A DNA stretch of 64,000 nucleotides from Flavobacterium sp. (lineage in GTDB: Bacteria > Bacteroidota > Bacteroidia > Flavobacteriales > Flavobacteriaceae), in assembly GCF_027484705.1 (NCBI RefSeq), contig NZ_JAIXSL010000015.1, forward strand, positions 62,001 to 126,000, written 5' to 3'. The notes beneath the pieces were generated by a model, which worked only from the letters and a program-made list of their open reading frames with translations, did not search any database and was not told the DNA's origin. Made by a program: the position numbers and the translations under genes. This document shows positions 54,549 through 63,729 of this stretch, one piece after another (position 1 is the stretch's first letter; every line of letters starts with the position of its first letter).

Positions 54549-55705
54549 ACATCAAAAGAAAAATAGCGGTCGTCATTACGGCAAGGCCTTCGTATAGCAG
54601 GGTCAAAACCGTACTCAAAGCGATACAACAAAACCCGGATTTGGAACTTCAGCTCATCATCGCTGCTTCAGCTTTGCTAGAGCGTTACGGAAGTGCCGTA
54701 AATTATATAGAAAACGACGGTTTCGAAATTGCCGCCAAAGTATTCAACGTGCTTGAAGGTGAAAACCTGACAGCCGCCGCGAAAACGACAGGAATCGGAA
54801 TTTTAGAACTGTCAACCGTTTTTGACAATCTGAAACCTGATATCGTAGTTACCGTTGCGGATCGATTTGAAACGATGGCTACGGCGATTGCGGCTTCTTA
54901 CATGAATATTCCGCTCGCGCACATCCAAGGCGGCGAAGTCACCGGAAATATTGATGAAAAAGTACGTCACGCGATTACCAAATTAGCCGATTATCATTTT
55001 GTGGCTTCTGAAAACGCCAAACAACGCGTGATTCAATTGGGTGAAAATCCTGAGATGGTTTTTAACACGGGTTGCCCGTCGATTGATATTGCGCAGCAGG
55101 TTTTACAAAGCGACAAACCGTTGTTTGATCCTTATGAACTGTACGGCGGCGTAGGTTCGAAACCAAAATTAGATCAAGGTTATCTGGTTGTCATGCAGCA
55201 TCCCGTAACCAACGAATACCTCGATTCGAGAAAACACATTGAAGCGACTTTGAGAGCGATTCAGCAAATCAATTTCCCGACGCTTTGGTTCTGGCCTAAC
55301 GTTGACGCCGGAGCAGACGGAACTTCAACAGGAATCCGTTCTTACAGGGAATTACACAAATTAGAGAATGTTCATTTTTTCAAGAATATGAAAGGCGATG
55401 ATTTCCTGCAATTGCTGCACGGTTCGGCTTGTCTGGTCGGCAATTCGAGCGTGGGCATTCGCGAATGTTCTTTCCTTGGCGTGCCCGTAGTCAATATCGG
55501 CTCAAGACAAAACCGACGCGATCGAGGCAACAATGTGATTGACGTTTCTTATGATGAAAATGAAATCGTCAAAGGCATCCAAAGTGCTTTTCAAAATAAA
55601 GAACGGAAACAATCTTTAGTTTATGGCGGTGGCGATGCTGGTGAAAAAATTGCAACATTGTTAAGCAACTTGCCTTTACAATTCCACAAAACCATTTCTT
55701 ACTAA
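54545..55705 (+). CDS. neuC: UDP-GlcNAc 2-epimerase, hydrolysing (NeuC/LegG-like)
   Basis: The 386-residue protein has RKIAVVITARPSYSRVKTVL, VTVADRFETMATAIAA, LAHIQGGEVTGNIDEKVRHA and GNSSVGIRECSFLGVPVVN. These are features of the hydrolysing branch, which releases ManNAc, or a 6-deoxy-4-N relative, from the UDP-sugar for NeuB. The gene order neuB-neuC-neuA with 4- and 1-bp overlaps fixes the pathway. It differs clearly from the WecB-type protein at 5783. Confidence 0.94.
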   Translation: MNIKRKIAVVITARPSYSRVKTVLKAIQQNPDLELQLIIAASALLERYGSAVNYIENDGFEIAAKVFNVLEGENLTAAAKTTGIGILELSTVFDNLKPDIVVTVADRFETMATAIAASYMNIPLAHIQGGEVTGNIDEKVRHAITKLADYHFVASENAKQRVIQLGENPEMVFNTGCPSIDIAQQVLQSDKPLFDPYELYGGVGSKPKLDQGYLVVMQHPVTNEYLDSRKHIEATLRAIQQINFPTLWFWPNVDAGADGTSTGIRSYRELHKLENVHFFKNMKGDDFLQLLHGSACLVGNSSVGIRECSFLGVPVVNIGSRQNRRDRGNNVIDVSYDENEIVKGIQSAFQNKERKQSLVYGGGDAGEKIATLLSNLPLQFHKTISY

Positions 55706-56409
55706 TGCGCACTTTAGTCATCATTCCTGCGCGCGGCGGTTCGAAAGGCGTTCCTCAAAAAAACATCAAATTATTGGGTGGCAAACCGTTGATTGCGCAT
55801 GCGATAGAATGTGCTTTGGGCTCTAAAAAAGATATTAAAATTGTCGTTTCTACTGATGGCGATGCGATTATTGCGGCTTGTCAGAAATATGCAGTTGAAA
55901 TCATCAAACGTCCAGTTGCATTGGCTCAGGACGATAGTAATGTAGTCACGGCAGTAACGTTCACTTACGATTATTTAAAAGAGGATTTTGACAACATCGT
56001 TTTGCTGCAACCCACGGCGCCTCTGAGAACAAGTGCTGATTTGGATGCGGTCATCGATTTGCTCGAAAAAAATCCGGATACCGATGGCGTCATCAGCGTC
56101 GTTCCTATGGATGACGTGCATCCGGCGAGGATGTATGATTTGGGCGATGGCGGTCAAATGATTCCTCTAATTGAAAATGGTGAAACGCTTAGAAGGCAGG
56201 ATTTAAAACCCGTCTACTACCGAAATGGTTGCTTTTATGCTGTGAGAACTAAAGCGTTTTTGGAGCAGCAATCGTTTATGGTAACTCACAAACTAGCGTA
56301 TGTTATGAATGCAAATTGGCTCGTGAACATTGACAATCAAAGGGATTTTCAACTCGCGACGCTGTTATATGAAGACTGGAACAATGAAATTACTAATCAC
56401 CGAAGCTGA
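55705..56409 (+). CDS. neuA: CMP-nonulosonic acid synthetase (NeuA family)
   Basis: The 234-residue protein shows the CTP-binding start IIPARGGSKGVPQKNIKLLGG, the LLQPTAPLRTSADLDAV strand and YYRNGCFYAVRT. It activates the NeuB product with CTP. It is a single-domain form without the C-terminal hydrolase found in some NeuA. Its last 26 bases overlap the next gene. Confidence 0.94.
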   Translation: MRTLVIIPARGGSKGVPQKNIKLLGGKPLIAHAIECALGSKKDIKIVVSTDGDAIIAACQKYAVEIIKRPVALAQDDSNVVTAVTFTYDYLKEDFDNIVLLQPTAPLRTSADLDAVIDLLEKNPDTDGVISVVPMDDVHPARMYDLGDGGQMIPLIENGETLRRQDLKPVYYRNGCFYAVRTKAFLEQQSFMVTHKLAYVMNANWLVNIDNQRDFQLATLLYEDWNNEITNHRS

Positions 56410-57322
56410 ACATTTCAGTGCCAAAGCCATAGCGGATTTAAAGCAACAAGTCGAGGTTAGGATTGGGAATATCCAAACACGCGAGGAATTGTTGTCGAAA
56501 TCGGCCGATTGCGAAGTTTTGTTTATCCGTTTGGGTTTTGCGATGGATCGTGAAATCATTGACAATGCTAAAAATTTAAAATGCATTCTTACCGCAACGA
56601 CAGGTTTGGATCATATCGATGTCAATTACTTTGAAAGCCGCGGCGGGAAAGTGATTTCATTGAAAAACGAAGTCGAATTTTTAGGTTCGATTCCATCCAC
56701 GGCGGAACATACCTGGGGATTGATTTTGACTTTGCTGCGAAAAATTCCATCGGCTTTCCAGCACGTCAAACAAGGCGGTTGGGATCGCAATCCTTTCAAA
56801 GGAAACAATCTCAAAGGCAAGAAATTAGGCATTTTAGGTTTGGGCAGGGTAGGAAAGCAGGTCGCGCGTTTTGCTGAAGCGTTTGATATGGAAGTGGGTT
56901 TTTACGACACCAAATCCATCGCGTCAAATTACCTCAAATTCGATACTCCGGAAGCGCTGTTTCAATGGGCCGAAATCATTACGATTCACATTCCACTAAG
57001 CGAAGAAAACACCAACTTTGTCAAGAAATCAATGTTTGAAAATACAAAATCACCATTCATCATCAACACTTCAAGGGGAGCCGTTTGGAATGAAAACGAC
57101 ATGGCAATGCTTTTAAAAGAAGGAAAATTGTCGGGTTTGGCGACTGATGTGATTGTGCACGAACTCGATAGCGACAACAGGAATTCGAATCCGATGATGG
57201 CTTTGGCGAACCAAAATTACAATGTCATCATCACGCCGCACATAGCCGGAGCGACGTTTGAATCGATGTCGATGACCGAAGAATTTATTACACAAAAGTT
57301 TTTAGAACAACTCAAAAAATAA
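56384..57322 (+). CDS. D-isomer-specific 2-hydroxyacid dehydrogenase
   Basis: I choose ATG 56384 (MKLLITEAEHFS), as the frame from 56330 begins well inside neuA; ATG 56369 is also possible. The 312 residues contain a substrate domain and an NAD-binding domain with KLGILGLGRVGKQVARF, catalytic Arg in NTSRGAVWNEND and His in IITPHIAGATFES. This is the SerA/PdxB fold. In this operon it may make or remove a 2-hydroxyacid, or act on the keto group of a nonulosonate precursor; no direct evidence is visible. Confidence 0.88.
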   Translation: MKLLITEAEHFSAKAIADLKQQVEVRIGNIQTREELLSKSADCEVLFIRLGFAMDREIIDNAKNLKCILTATTGLDHIDVNYFESRGGKVISLKNEVEFLGSIPSTAEHTWGLILTLLRKIPSAFQHVKQGGWDRNPFKGNNLKGKKLGILGLGRVGKQVARFAEAFDMEVGFYDTKSIASNYLKFDTPEALFQWAEIITIHIPLSEENTNFVKKSMFENTKSPFIINTSRGAVWNENDMAMLLKEGKLSGLATDVIVHELDSDNRNSNPMMALANQNYNVIITPHIAGATFESMSMTEEFITQKFLEQLKK

Positions 57323-57335
57323 AATTTAAAATATA

Positions 57336-58073
57336 ATGGGAAACTGGAATTACTGGACCGACAGAAGTTACTATCACAAAGAACTCGCCGATCGCGCCAA
57401 AGGATTGAAAAGCGAAATGGAATCGGCCAAACAGGTTGCGAAAGTGGTGCATGACGAAGCGAAAAGCTGTCATTCGATTCTCGATGCGGGTTGCGGAACC
57501 GGACATTTCATCCTGAGTTTTGAGAAACAACTCAAGAACGATTTCAAATATTTAGGGATTGATATCACCGAGCAACACATTATCGATGCGAAAGAAATTT
57601 TTAAGGAAAACCCGAACTATCAATTTATGCTGGGCGACGTGCGCAAACTTCCCGTAGAAGATAAAAGCTACGAAGTTTCGATTTGCTGCAACACGATTCC
57701 CCACATTCCAAATATCGATCAGGCGATTAAAGAACTGATTCGTGTGACCAAAAACGATGTGTTCATCAGAATGCTCGTAGGCAATGAAGTGTTGATCACC
57801 AAAAAAGGGTTGTCCGACGAACTCGATGCCAATGGCGAACCGGCTTCGTTCATGTACGTCAACATCTACGATGAAAATTATATTAAGAAAATCGTCGGTG
57901 ATCTGGGAGAAATTAATATTTACGACGACGAGTTCGATGCCGCTGCGATCATGAAACATTACGAAGAGCACAAAGCCAGCGCGGGAAACAACATCGCCAC
58001 GAGAATCATCGACGGATCGCAATTTAAAGGACACTTGATGTTGCCTTGGAAAATCGTCCACATTAAATTGTAA
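57336..58073 (+). CDS. Class I SAM-dependent methyltransferase
   Basis: The 245-residue protein has motif I SILDAGCGTGHFILSF, YLGIDITEQHI, a motif IV-like YEVSICCNTIPHIPN, and a long C-terminal region. It begins MGNWNYWTDRSYYHKELA. This looks like a Methyltransf_11/25-type enzyme. It could methylate the nonulosonate or a neighbouring sugar. It lies 13 bp after the dehydrogenase. A 76-bp gap follows with an imperfect -7 element (GATATTTG at 58123). Confidence 0.85.
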   Translation: MGNWNYWTDRSYYHKELADRAKGLKSEMESAKQVAKVVHDEAKSCHSILDAGCGTGHFILSFEKQLKNDFKYLGIDITEQHIIDAKEIFKENPNYQFMLGDVRKLPVEDKSYEVSICCNTIPHIPNIDQAIKELIRVTKNDVFIRMLVGNEVLITKKGLSDELDANGEPASFMYVNIYDENYIKKIVGDLGEINIYDDEFDAAAIMKHYEEHKASAGNNIATRIIDGSQFKGHLMLPWKIVHIKL

Positions 58074-58149
58074 CAAAGCGCTATATTCGCCTTGAAATGT
58101 TTTTTATGTCTGATAAAAAAAGGATATTTGACGCCACTAAAATAAGATA

Positions 58150-59571
58150 ATGCGCAACAATAAATTATTCATACTGCTTCCTGATGGCGTCGGACTTAGG
58201 AATTTTGCTTTCACGAACTTTCACAAAACCGCCAAGGCAAGAGGTTTGGACATCGTTTTCTGGAACAATACGCCGTTTGACTTAACCGCCTTAGACTTCA
58301 AGGAAATCAAAATTAGCAATGCCAAAGCGCATCCGCTGACGAATATGCTAAAAGTCGCGCAGACCAGAATTGAACTGGCTTTGAGCATCAAACGTTCGAA
58401 GGATTTAGTTTACAATTCGTACAAATTTCCTTTTTCGAATGAAGATTGGAAGCGAATTATAAAGAATCTCTATACCAATGCACTCATTTTGCGTTACAAT
58501 TCCGACAAAGGATTGGCGAAAATCAGGACAAAAATTGCGCAGCACGAACGCAAGACGAAACTCTATTTCGACAGTTTGGAAACGTTGCAAAAAGAGAATC
58601 CTGCGATGGTTTTTTGCACGAACCAACGGACGATGTTAGCCGTAGCGCCAATTCTCGCAGCACAGGATTTAGGAATTCCGACCGCAGCCGTCATTTATTC
58701 GTGGGATAATTTGCCCAAAGCGACTAAAATTGTAGAACCTGATTTTTATTTCGTCTGGAGCGAGTACATGAAAAAAGAACTCGTGTATTATTATCCGCAT
58801 GTGAAAGAAGAACAGATCATCGTCACCGGAACGCCGCAGTTTGAGCCACATTTTGATGCTGATTTCTTATCTTCAAAAGAAGATTTTTACAAAGAATACA
58901 ACCTCGATTTTAATAAAAAATACATTTGTTTCTCTGGAGATGATATCGTTTCCTCGCCGCATGATCCTGTTTATTTGAACGACACGGCGACGGCTGTCAG
59001 AAACCTCAATCAGAATGGGCAAAATCTCGGAATCATTTTCCGTTGTTGCCCCGTGGATTTCTCGAACCGTTTTGATGAAGTGATTGAAAAAAACAAAGAT
59101 GTCATCACGCCAATCGCCCCAAAATGGACGCAGATTGCAGAACAATGGAACACAATTTTGCCGACCAAAGAAGATTTGATTTTGCAGATGAACACGATTG
59201 CAAACACAGAATTAGTGCTTAATTTAGGTTCGTCGATGGTGTTTGATTATGTGGCGTTTGGCAAACCGTGCGCTTATTTCAATTACAATGTCGAGAATGA
59301 ATTATATCAAGACTGGTCCGCCGAGAAAGTCTATAATTTCATGCATTTCCGATCGATGCCAAACCCAAAAGCAGTTTTCTGGATCAATGGATCGGAGGAA
59401 ATTAGCGGTTTGATTCTCAAAATGCTTGGCGATTCCAAGAAAGAAGCCATTGAAAACGCACAACTTTGGTTTGAAAAAATTAATTTACATCCGGCGAAAG
59501 ACGCGTCCAAACGCATTGTCGATTCGATTGAAAATATCATGAACGAGTCTCAATCCACAAAAAATGACTAA
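58150..59571 (+). CDS. GT-B-fold glycosyltransferase-like surface carbohydrate protein
   Basis: The 473-residue protein has no signal peptide. Its middle (VFCTNQRTMLAVAPILAAQ, then AAVIYSWDNLPKATKI) and C-terminal TELVLNLGSSMVFDYVAFG resemble proteins that share the fold of capsule GT-B enzymes and CDP-glycerol transferases. The position just after CMP-nonulosonate synthesis makes a nonulosonate transferase possible, but I see no specific sialyltransferase motif. It overlaps the next gene by 8 bp. Confidence 0.6.
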   Translation: MRNNKLFILLPDGVGLRNFAFTNFHKTAKARGLDIVFWNNTPFDLTALDFKEIKISNAKAHPLTNMLKVAQTRIELALSIKRSKDLVYNSYKFPFSNEDWKRIIKNLYTNALILRYNSDKGLAKIRTKIAQHERKTKLYFDSLETLQKENPAMVFCTNQRTMLAVAPILAAQDLGIPTAAVIYSWDNLPKATKIVEPDFYFVWSEYMKKELVYYYPHVKEEQIIVTGTPQFEPHFDADFLSSKEDFYKEYNLDFNKKYICFSGDDIVSSPHDPVYLNDTATAVRNLNQNGQNLGIIFRCCPVDFSNRFDEVIEKNKDVITPIAPKWTQIAEQWNTILPTKEDLILQMNTIANTELVLNLGSSMVFDYVAFGKPCAYFNYNVENELYQDWSAEKVYNFMHFRSMPNPKAVFWINGSEEISGLILKMLGDSKKEAIENAQLWFEKINLHPAKDASKRIVDSIENIMNESQSTKND

Positions 59572-60370
59572 AAACATAGCCATACTTTCTACCGTGGTCA
59601 ATTTTGATTTGTATCAAAAATCAGCACCGTTGTTTCCGAAAGGCATCCAGAAATATCTGATCGACGGAAGAAACGGCATGCACGCGATGGACAGCGTTTG
59701 CTATATGTTCAAAAAACTCAAAGACCAAAACATCGATTGGCTGATTATGGCCGATGAAGATGTCTTGTTCATCAATCCGGATTTGGTTTTTCCGATTATC
59801 CAACGCATGGAACAAGAACAATATACCGTTTGCGGCGTTCGCGACGGCGGTGTGATTCCGCATCGCGTTCAGAATCCGTTTGCGATCAATACGTTTTTTT
59901 CGATCATCAATTTCAAAGAGATTTCTCAAATCTGGAATGAAGATGAAGTACTCAAACACCAATTCATTGTTAAGGATGAATTTAAAGATGATTTGAGTCA
60001 AGTGCCTGGAGATTACAGCAAGGAAAGTCTTTTTGAGCCTTATTACTGTTTTTATTTCTGGCTCAGAAGGCAACATAAAAAAATCCTGTTTCTCGACGCT
60101 TCGGTTCCGTTTGAAGACGATGCAATCACCAATTTAGTTTTTGATGACCAAGGCAATAAAATGCTTTATCATACTTGGTACGCGCGCTCTTATGGCAGCA
60201 ACGACAAGCACACCAAACGCATCAATGCGATTTTTGACAAGGCGTTGAAAACTGAAAATACTGAAATAGCGCCAATCATTTTTAAAGATCCGACTTATGC
60301 GTTCAAAAAGAATTGTGCGAAACAATACGCAAAAGTGGTGGTTAAACTGAAATCAATGCTCAAAAAATAA
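59564..60370 (+). CDS. GT-A-fold glycosyltransferase-like protein
   Basis: The 268-residue protein has an N-terminal strand (KNIAILSTVVNFDLY) and a candidate metal site in WLIMADEDVLFINPDLV, with VCGVRDGGVIPHRVQNP and YHTWYARSYG later. The order fits a GT-A transferase, but I do not recognise the family. It lies between a GT-B-like protein (8 bp overlap) and an acetyltransferase (14 bp after). Donor unknown. Confidence 0.6.
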   Translation: MTKNIAILSTVVNFDLYQKSAPLFPKGIQKYLIDGRNGMHAMDSVCYMFKKLKDQNIDWLIMADEDVLFINPDLVFPIIQRMEQEQYTVCGVRDGGVIPHRVQNPFAINTFFSIINFKEISQIWNEDEVLKHQFIVKDEFKDDLSQVPGDYSKESLFEPYYCFYFWLRRQHKKILFLDASVPFEDDAITNLVFDDQGNKMLYHTWYARSYGSNDKHTKRINAIFDKALKTENTEIAPIIFKDPTYAFKKNCAKQYAKVVVKLKSMLKK

Positions 60371-60384
60371 TTTTCGTTCCCGAC

Positions 60385-60948
60385 ATGACAAAATCAGAGT
60401 TAAGAGACATTCTAAAACACGACTTGCTGCGATACCAAATCGTCAAGCCTTTGACTTTGTTGTTGTTTCTCAGATGTTATTTTATGTACAGCATTCCTGG
60501 CTTAAAATTCACGATTGTCTTTCGCTATTGCCAGTATTACCGCCGCAAAAACCGTTTGTTCTTTTATTTTCTTTTTGTTTGGTTGCGTCATCTGAACGTC
60601 AAATACGGTTTTGATATTTCTTACCGCACCAAAATTGGGAAAGGCTTGTATATCGGGCATTACGGTGGCGTTGTGATTCATGGCGATACGGAAATTGGCG
60701 AATATTGCAATTTATCGCAAGGTGTCACCATCGGTGTTTTGGTGCGTGGTAAAAACACCGGAATCCCGAAGATTGGAAACCGTGTATTTATAGGCCCGGG
60801 CGCGACAATCTTGGGTGGAATTACCATTGGTGACGACGTGTTGGTCGGTACGCAGGCGATTGTTACTTTTGATGTGCCGAATGAAGCGGTTCTTGCGGCT
60901 CCGTTGGCCACGATCATTTCCAATAAAGGCTCTAAAGGCTATATCTAA
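60385..60948 (+). CDS. Serine acetyltransferase-like hexapeptide acyltransferase
   Basis: The 187-residue protein has a left-handed beta-helix made of hexapeptide repeats from about residue 78: KIGKGLYIGHYGGVVIHG, EIGEYCNLSQGVTIG and IGNRVFIGPGATILGG. The sequence resembles CysE-like O-acetyltransferases of polysaccharide loci. It is short at the N-terminus compared with CysE and so is more likely a sugar O-acetyltransferase than a cysteine-pathway enzyme. Acetyl-CoA is the expected donor. Confidence 0.87.
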   Translation: MTKSELRDILKHDLLRYQIVKPLTLLLFLRCYFMYSIPGLKFTIVFRYCQYYRRKNRLFFYFLFVWLRHLNVKYGFDISYRTKIGKGLYIGHYGGVVIHGDTEIGEYCNLSQGVTIGVLVRGKNTGIPKIGNRVFIGPGATILGGITIGDDVLVGTQAIVTFDVPNEAVLAAPLATIISNKGSKGYI

Positions 60949-60960
60949 CAGGATTTTCTA

Positions 60961-62265
60961 ATGATAACATTCAGCAAAATTGGCCGAAAAGGAAATCTTG
61001 GAAACCAGTTGTTTCAAATCGCTTCGACCATCGGATTGGCGATTGAAAATGAATTAGATTATGGGTTTTTAGCGTGGCAATACCAACAGTATTTCAAAAA
61101 TAAATTACCGCCGATTTCGGAATTACCCAACGAAATTACTACACTTCCAGAAAAACATTTCCACCACTACCATTGGGATTTTAAAAAGGATACCGATTTT
61201 GACCTCGTAGGCTGGCTGCAATCTGAAAAGTATTTCGATAGTGATAAAACCAAACATTATTTTGAGTTTGAAGAAGATTTAGTCGCTAAAATCAAAACCA
61301 AATACGCCGCAACTTTTGAAAAAAAGACGGTTTTGCTTTCGATCCGAAGAGGTGATTTTGTGAACCATCCCGATTATCTGCAACTTTCCATAAAGTTTTA
61401 TTTGAACGCTTTGGCGCGTTTTTTTCCGGATTGGACTTCCAGAAATTTGATTGTACTCAGCGACGATATCGACTATTGTAAATTCCACTTTTCTTTTTTG
61501 GATAACGCTTATTTTGGTGACGGACTGAATGCGATGGAACAATTGTGTCTGGGTTCTTTGTGTGATGATTTCATTATCGGGAATTCCACGTTTTCGTGGT
61601 GGTCGGCTTGGCTTGGCGAAAAACAAAATAGCAAAGTGATTTGTCCGCATCAAAACTTCGATGGACAGAAACGGCTCGAATGTGATGACAAGGATTATTT
61701 CCCCGAACGATGGATTTCCTATAACGCGTCAAATGAAAAAGTTAACTTGAACGAAGTCACTTTTCATCTTGATTTTAAATCCAATCATGAAATTGTAAGT
61801 AGTTATCTTTCGCATTATTTTGATGCTGAAATCTTATCAGGTTCAACAGTCCCGAGAACGTTGAAGTATGCTTATATCTTTAAAAAAGACTATTTTGTTC
61901 CGCCGGTTTTAGTGTATTACAGCGCTTTAAAAAAGTCATATTCACCGGTCAATACAATCATTAATCAAGTTACAAATGTGTTTAAGGTTTCGAGAAAACT
62001 CAATTATGAAGAATTCTTGCAACAACAGGATTTCGGAATGTTTTCGACGATTTTCAGTTTCAAAGGGAATACTTCACATAAAAGCGGCAAAGACATTTAC
62101 ATAGAAAACACAAACGCATTACAGCATTCGAATACAATAATTATCGAAACTGCGGCCGGACAATTCAGTAATACAGGTTTTGCTTTTAGTTTTAAACGCT
62201 ATCTCAAAACAGTAGAAATCTCCTTAAAGCGAACCGTCAAAAAATTGCTGTTTATCAAAAAATAA
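60961..62265 (+). CDS. GT11 alpha-1,2-fucosyltransferase family protein with C-terminal extension
   Basis: The 434-residue protein has the GT11 motifs RKGNLGNQLFQIASTIGLA, LLSIRRGDFVNHPDYLQL with the HxRRxD-type site, NLIVLSDDIDYCKFHF and DDFIIGNSTFSWWSAWL. GT11 enzymes transfer fucose from GDP-fucose, which fcl and gmd in this window can supply. The catalytic domain ends near residue 280; about 150 further residues resemble nothing I can name. It follows the acetyltransferase by 12 bp. Confidence 0.88.
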   Translation: MITFSKIGRKGNLGNQLFQIASTIGLAIENELDYGFLAWQYQQYFKNKLPPISELPNEITTLPEKHFHHYHWDFKKDTDFDLVGWLQSEKYFDSDKTKHYFEFEEDLVAKIKTKYAATFEKKTVLLSIRRGDFVNHPDYLQLSIKFYLNALARFFPDWTSRNLIVLSDDIDYCKFHFSFLDNAYFGDGLNAMEQLCLGSLCDDFIIGNSTFSWWSAWLGEKQNSKVICPHQNFDGQKRLECDDKDYFPERWISYNASNEKVNLNEVTFHLDFKSNHEIVSSYLSHYFDAEILSGSTVPRTLKYAYIFKKDYFVPPVLVYYSALKKSYSPVNTIINQVTNVFKVSRKLNYEEFLQQQDFGMFSTIFSFKGNTSHKSGKDIYIENTNALQHSNTIIIETAAGQFSNTGFAFSFKRYLKTVEISLKRTVKKLLFIKK

Positions 62266-63429
62266 ATGAAAAACCAACTGCATATCGCTTACCTCGTTTC
62301 CCATTATCCGCACGAAGCTTTCGGCGATGACGGCGGTTTGGGCACAAGCGTTTATACTCTGGTTGAAAAAATCAGAAGAAAAGACTGCTATGTTTCGGTG
62401 TTTGTGTATGGCCAGCAAAAAGCTTTTGAGATTCAGGAAGAAAACCTCACGATTTACAGCATTGCCGATATCGATGCTAAGTTTTTTAAATTCTATTGCC
62501 ACAGAAAACACATCGAAAAATTCGTCAAGGAAAAAATAAAATCCACTTCAATTGATATCCTCGAAGCGCCCGACTGGACAGGAATCACGGCCTTTATGCA
62601 TTTCAACATTCCGCTGATCATCCGTTTTCATGGCAGCGATGCTTACTTTTGCCATCTCGAGAAACGCAAGCAGAAACTCAAGAATTTCCTGTTTGAGAAA
62701 CTTGCGATCCGCCATGCTGACGCTTTCATTGCGCCGACTTCTTTTGCCGGCGAATTATCTAAAAAGATATTCAATATCCAAGGCAAGGAAATCAAAACCA
62801 TCCATTACGGTTTGGCGATTGAAAATTTCCACAACCCGCATCCGGAGCAATTCGAAAAAGGATTGATTCTATACATAGGAACTATTATCCGCAAAAAAGG
62901 CGTGTTGCAATTGCCAGGCATTTTTCATTTGTTGCAACAACAATGTCCGGAAGCGAAATTGGTTTTGATTGGTGGAGATTCTTATGATATCGAAACCGGC
63001 ACAAAATCGACTTGGGCATTGGTGCGCCAGCTTTTTCAAGGCGATGAAGAACAAAGCGTCACTTATTTGGGAAAAGTGCCTTATCAACAAGTAAAAGAGC
63101 ACATCAAAAGAGCGCATGTCTGCATCTTTCCGACGTTTGCCGAAACTTTGGGCATGGTCACCATTGAATCGATGGCACTTCAGAAACCGGTCATCAACAG
63201 CGATATCGGCTGGTCTCAGGAACTAATTGAAGATGGTGTCAGCGGTTATCTCGTCCATCCTGAAAACCATGAGCTTTATGCGCAACGCATTCAGGAATTG
63301 TTTCAAAATGAATCTTTGGCAGAAACCATGGGGAAAGCCGCGAGAAAAAGGGTTGAAGAACATTTCGATATCGAAAAAATCGTACTGCAGAATATCGATT
63401 TTTACAAGAAAATTTTGAGTCGGAACTAA
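62266..63429 (+). CDS. Family 4 glycosyltransferase
   Basis: The 387-residue GT4 protein begins QLHIAYLVSHYPHEAFGDDG, with GLGTSVYTLVEKI as the acceptor loop. The C-terminal domain starts at LILYIGTIIRKKGV and has the E-x7-E site FAETLGMVTIESMALQKPV. It starts directly after the previous stop. It is the last gene of the run, followed by an intrinsic terminator. Confidence 0.9.
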   Translation: MKNQLHIAYLVSHYPHEAFGDDGGLGTSVYTLVEKIRRKDCYVSVFVYGQQKAFEIQEENLTIYSIADIDAKFFKFYCHRKHIEKFVKEKIKSTSIDILEAPDWTGITAFMHFNIPLIIRFHGSDAYFCHLEKRKQKLKNFLFEKLAIRHADAFIAPTSFAGELSKKIFNIQGKEIKTIHYGLAIENFHNPHPEQFEKGLILYIGTIIRKKGVLQLPGIFHLLQQQCPEAKLVLIGGDSYDIETGTKSTWALVRQLFQGDEEQSVTYLGKVPYQQVKEHIKRAHVCIFPTFAETLGMVTIESMALQKPVINSDIGWSQELIEDGVSGYLVHPENHELYAQRIQELFQNESLAETMGKAARKRVEEHFDIEKIVLQNIDFYKKILSRN

Positions 63430-63451
63430 GCTTAAAAACAAAAATTACAGC

Positions 63452-63490
63452 AATGACGAAATGGATTCATTTCGTCATTTTTTATTTTTA
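63452..63490 (+). terminator. Rho-independent terminator at the end of the glycan operon
   Basis: A perfect 12-bp stem, AATGACGAAATG (63452-63463) and CATTTCGTCATT (63468-63479), encloses the loop GATT and is followed by a T-rich run to about 63490. The A-rich 5' side means it may also work in the opposite direction. It lies 22 bp after the GT4 stop. It is the only clear terminator I find in the window. Confidence 0.9.
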
Positions 63491-63729
63491 CCCGATTCGG
63501 AATGTTCATTTTTGTAACGCATTCAATGCCAAATAACATGACAAGGTTCAACCGCGATAAATACTGCGTATTCAGCGCAATAATCTGCCTAATAAATGCT
63601 TCTTTTTAAGCGAATTATTTATACATTTGGCTCCGCATTAAAAATTAGAACAAATACATCGCAAGTAAAAGTATACGTTGAGAATGACCTTGAAAGTAAT
63701 CGGCGTAATTTTAATCCACGAAAGACCCC
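63491..63729 (+). other. Non-coding gap between terminator and the next gene
   Basis: About 240 bases between terminator and the gene at 63730 hold no credible reading frame. The only signal is a perfect TAnnTTTG element at 63622-63629. The last 100 bases would be an untranslated leader; I see no clear hairpin in it. Confidence 0.6.
63622..63629 (+). promoter_or_regulatory. Candidate promoter of the next transcription unit
   Basis: TACATTTG is a perfect match to the -7 element TAnnTTTG. No TTG lies at the -33 position. Start of transcription near 63636 would leave a leader of about 95 bases. The site lies after a strong terminator, as expected for a new unit. Confidence 0.5.

Noticed and set aside
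58123..58130. Possible promoter GATATTTG before the gene at 58150
   Set aside because: It has a mismatch in the key TA of the -7 element and no TTG at a fitting distance, so I do not list it as a feature.
35683..63689. Ten-base word GAGAATGACC in the gaps near 35683 and 63680
   Set aside because: The match is exact, but the word is short, at different distances from the promoters, and not found in the other gaps; chance is likely enough.
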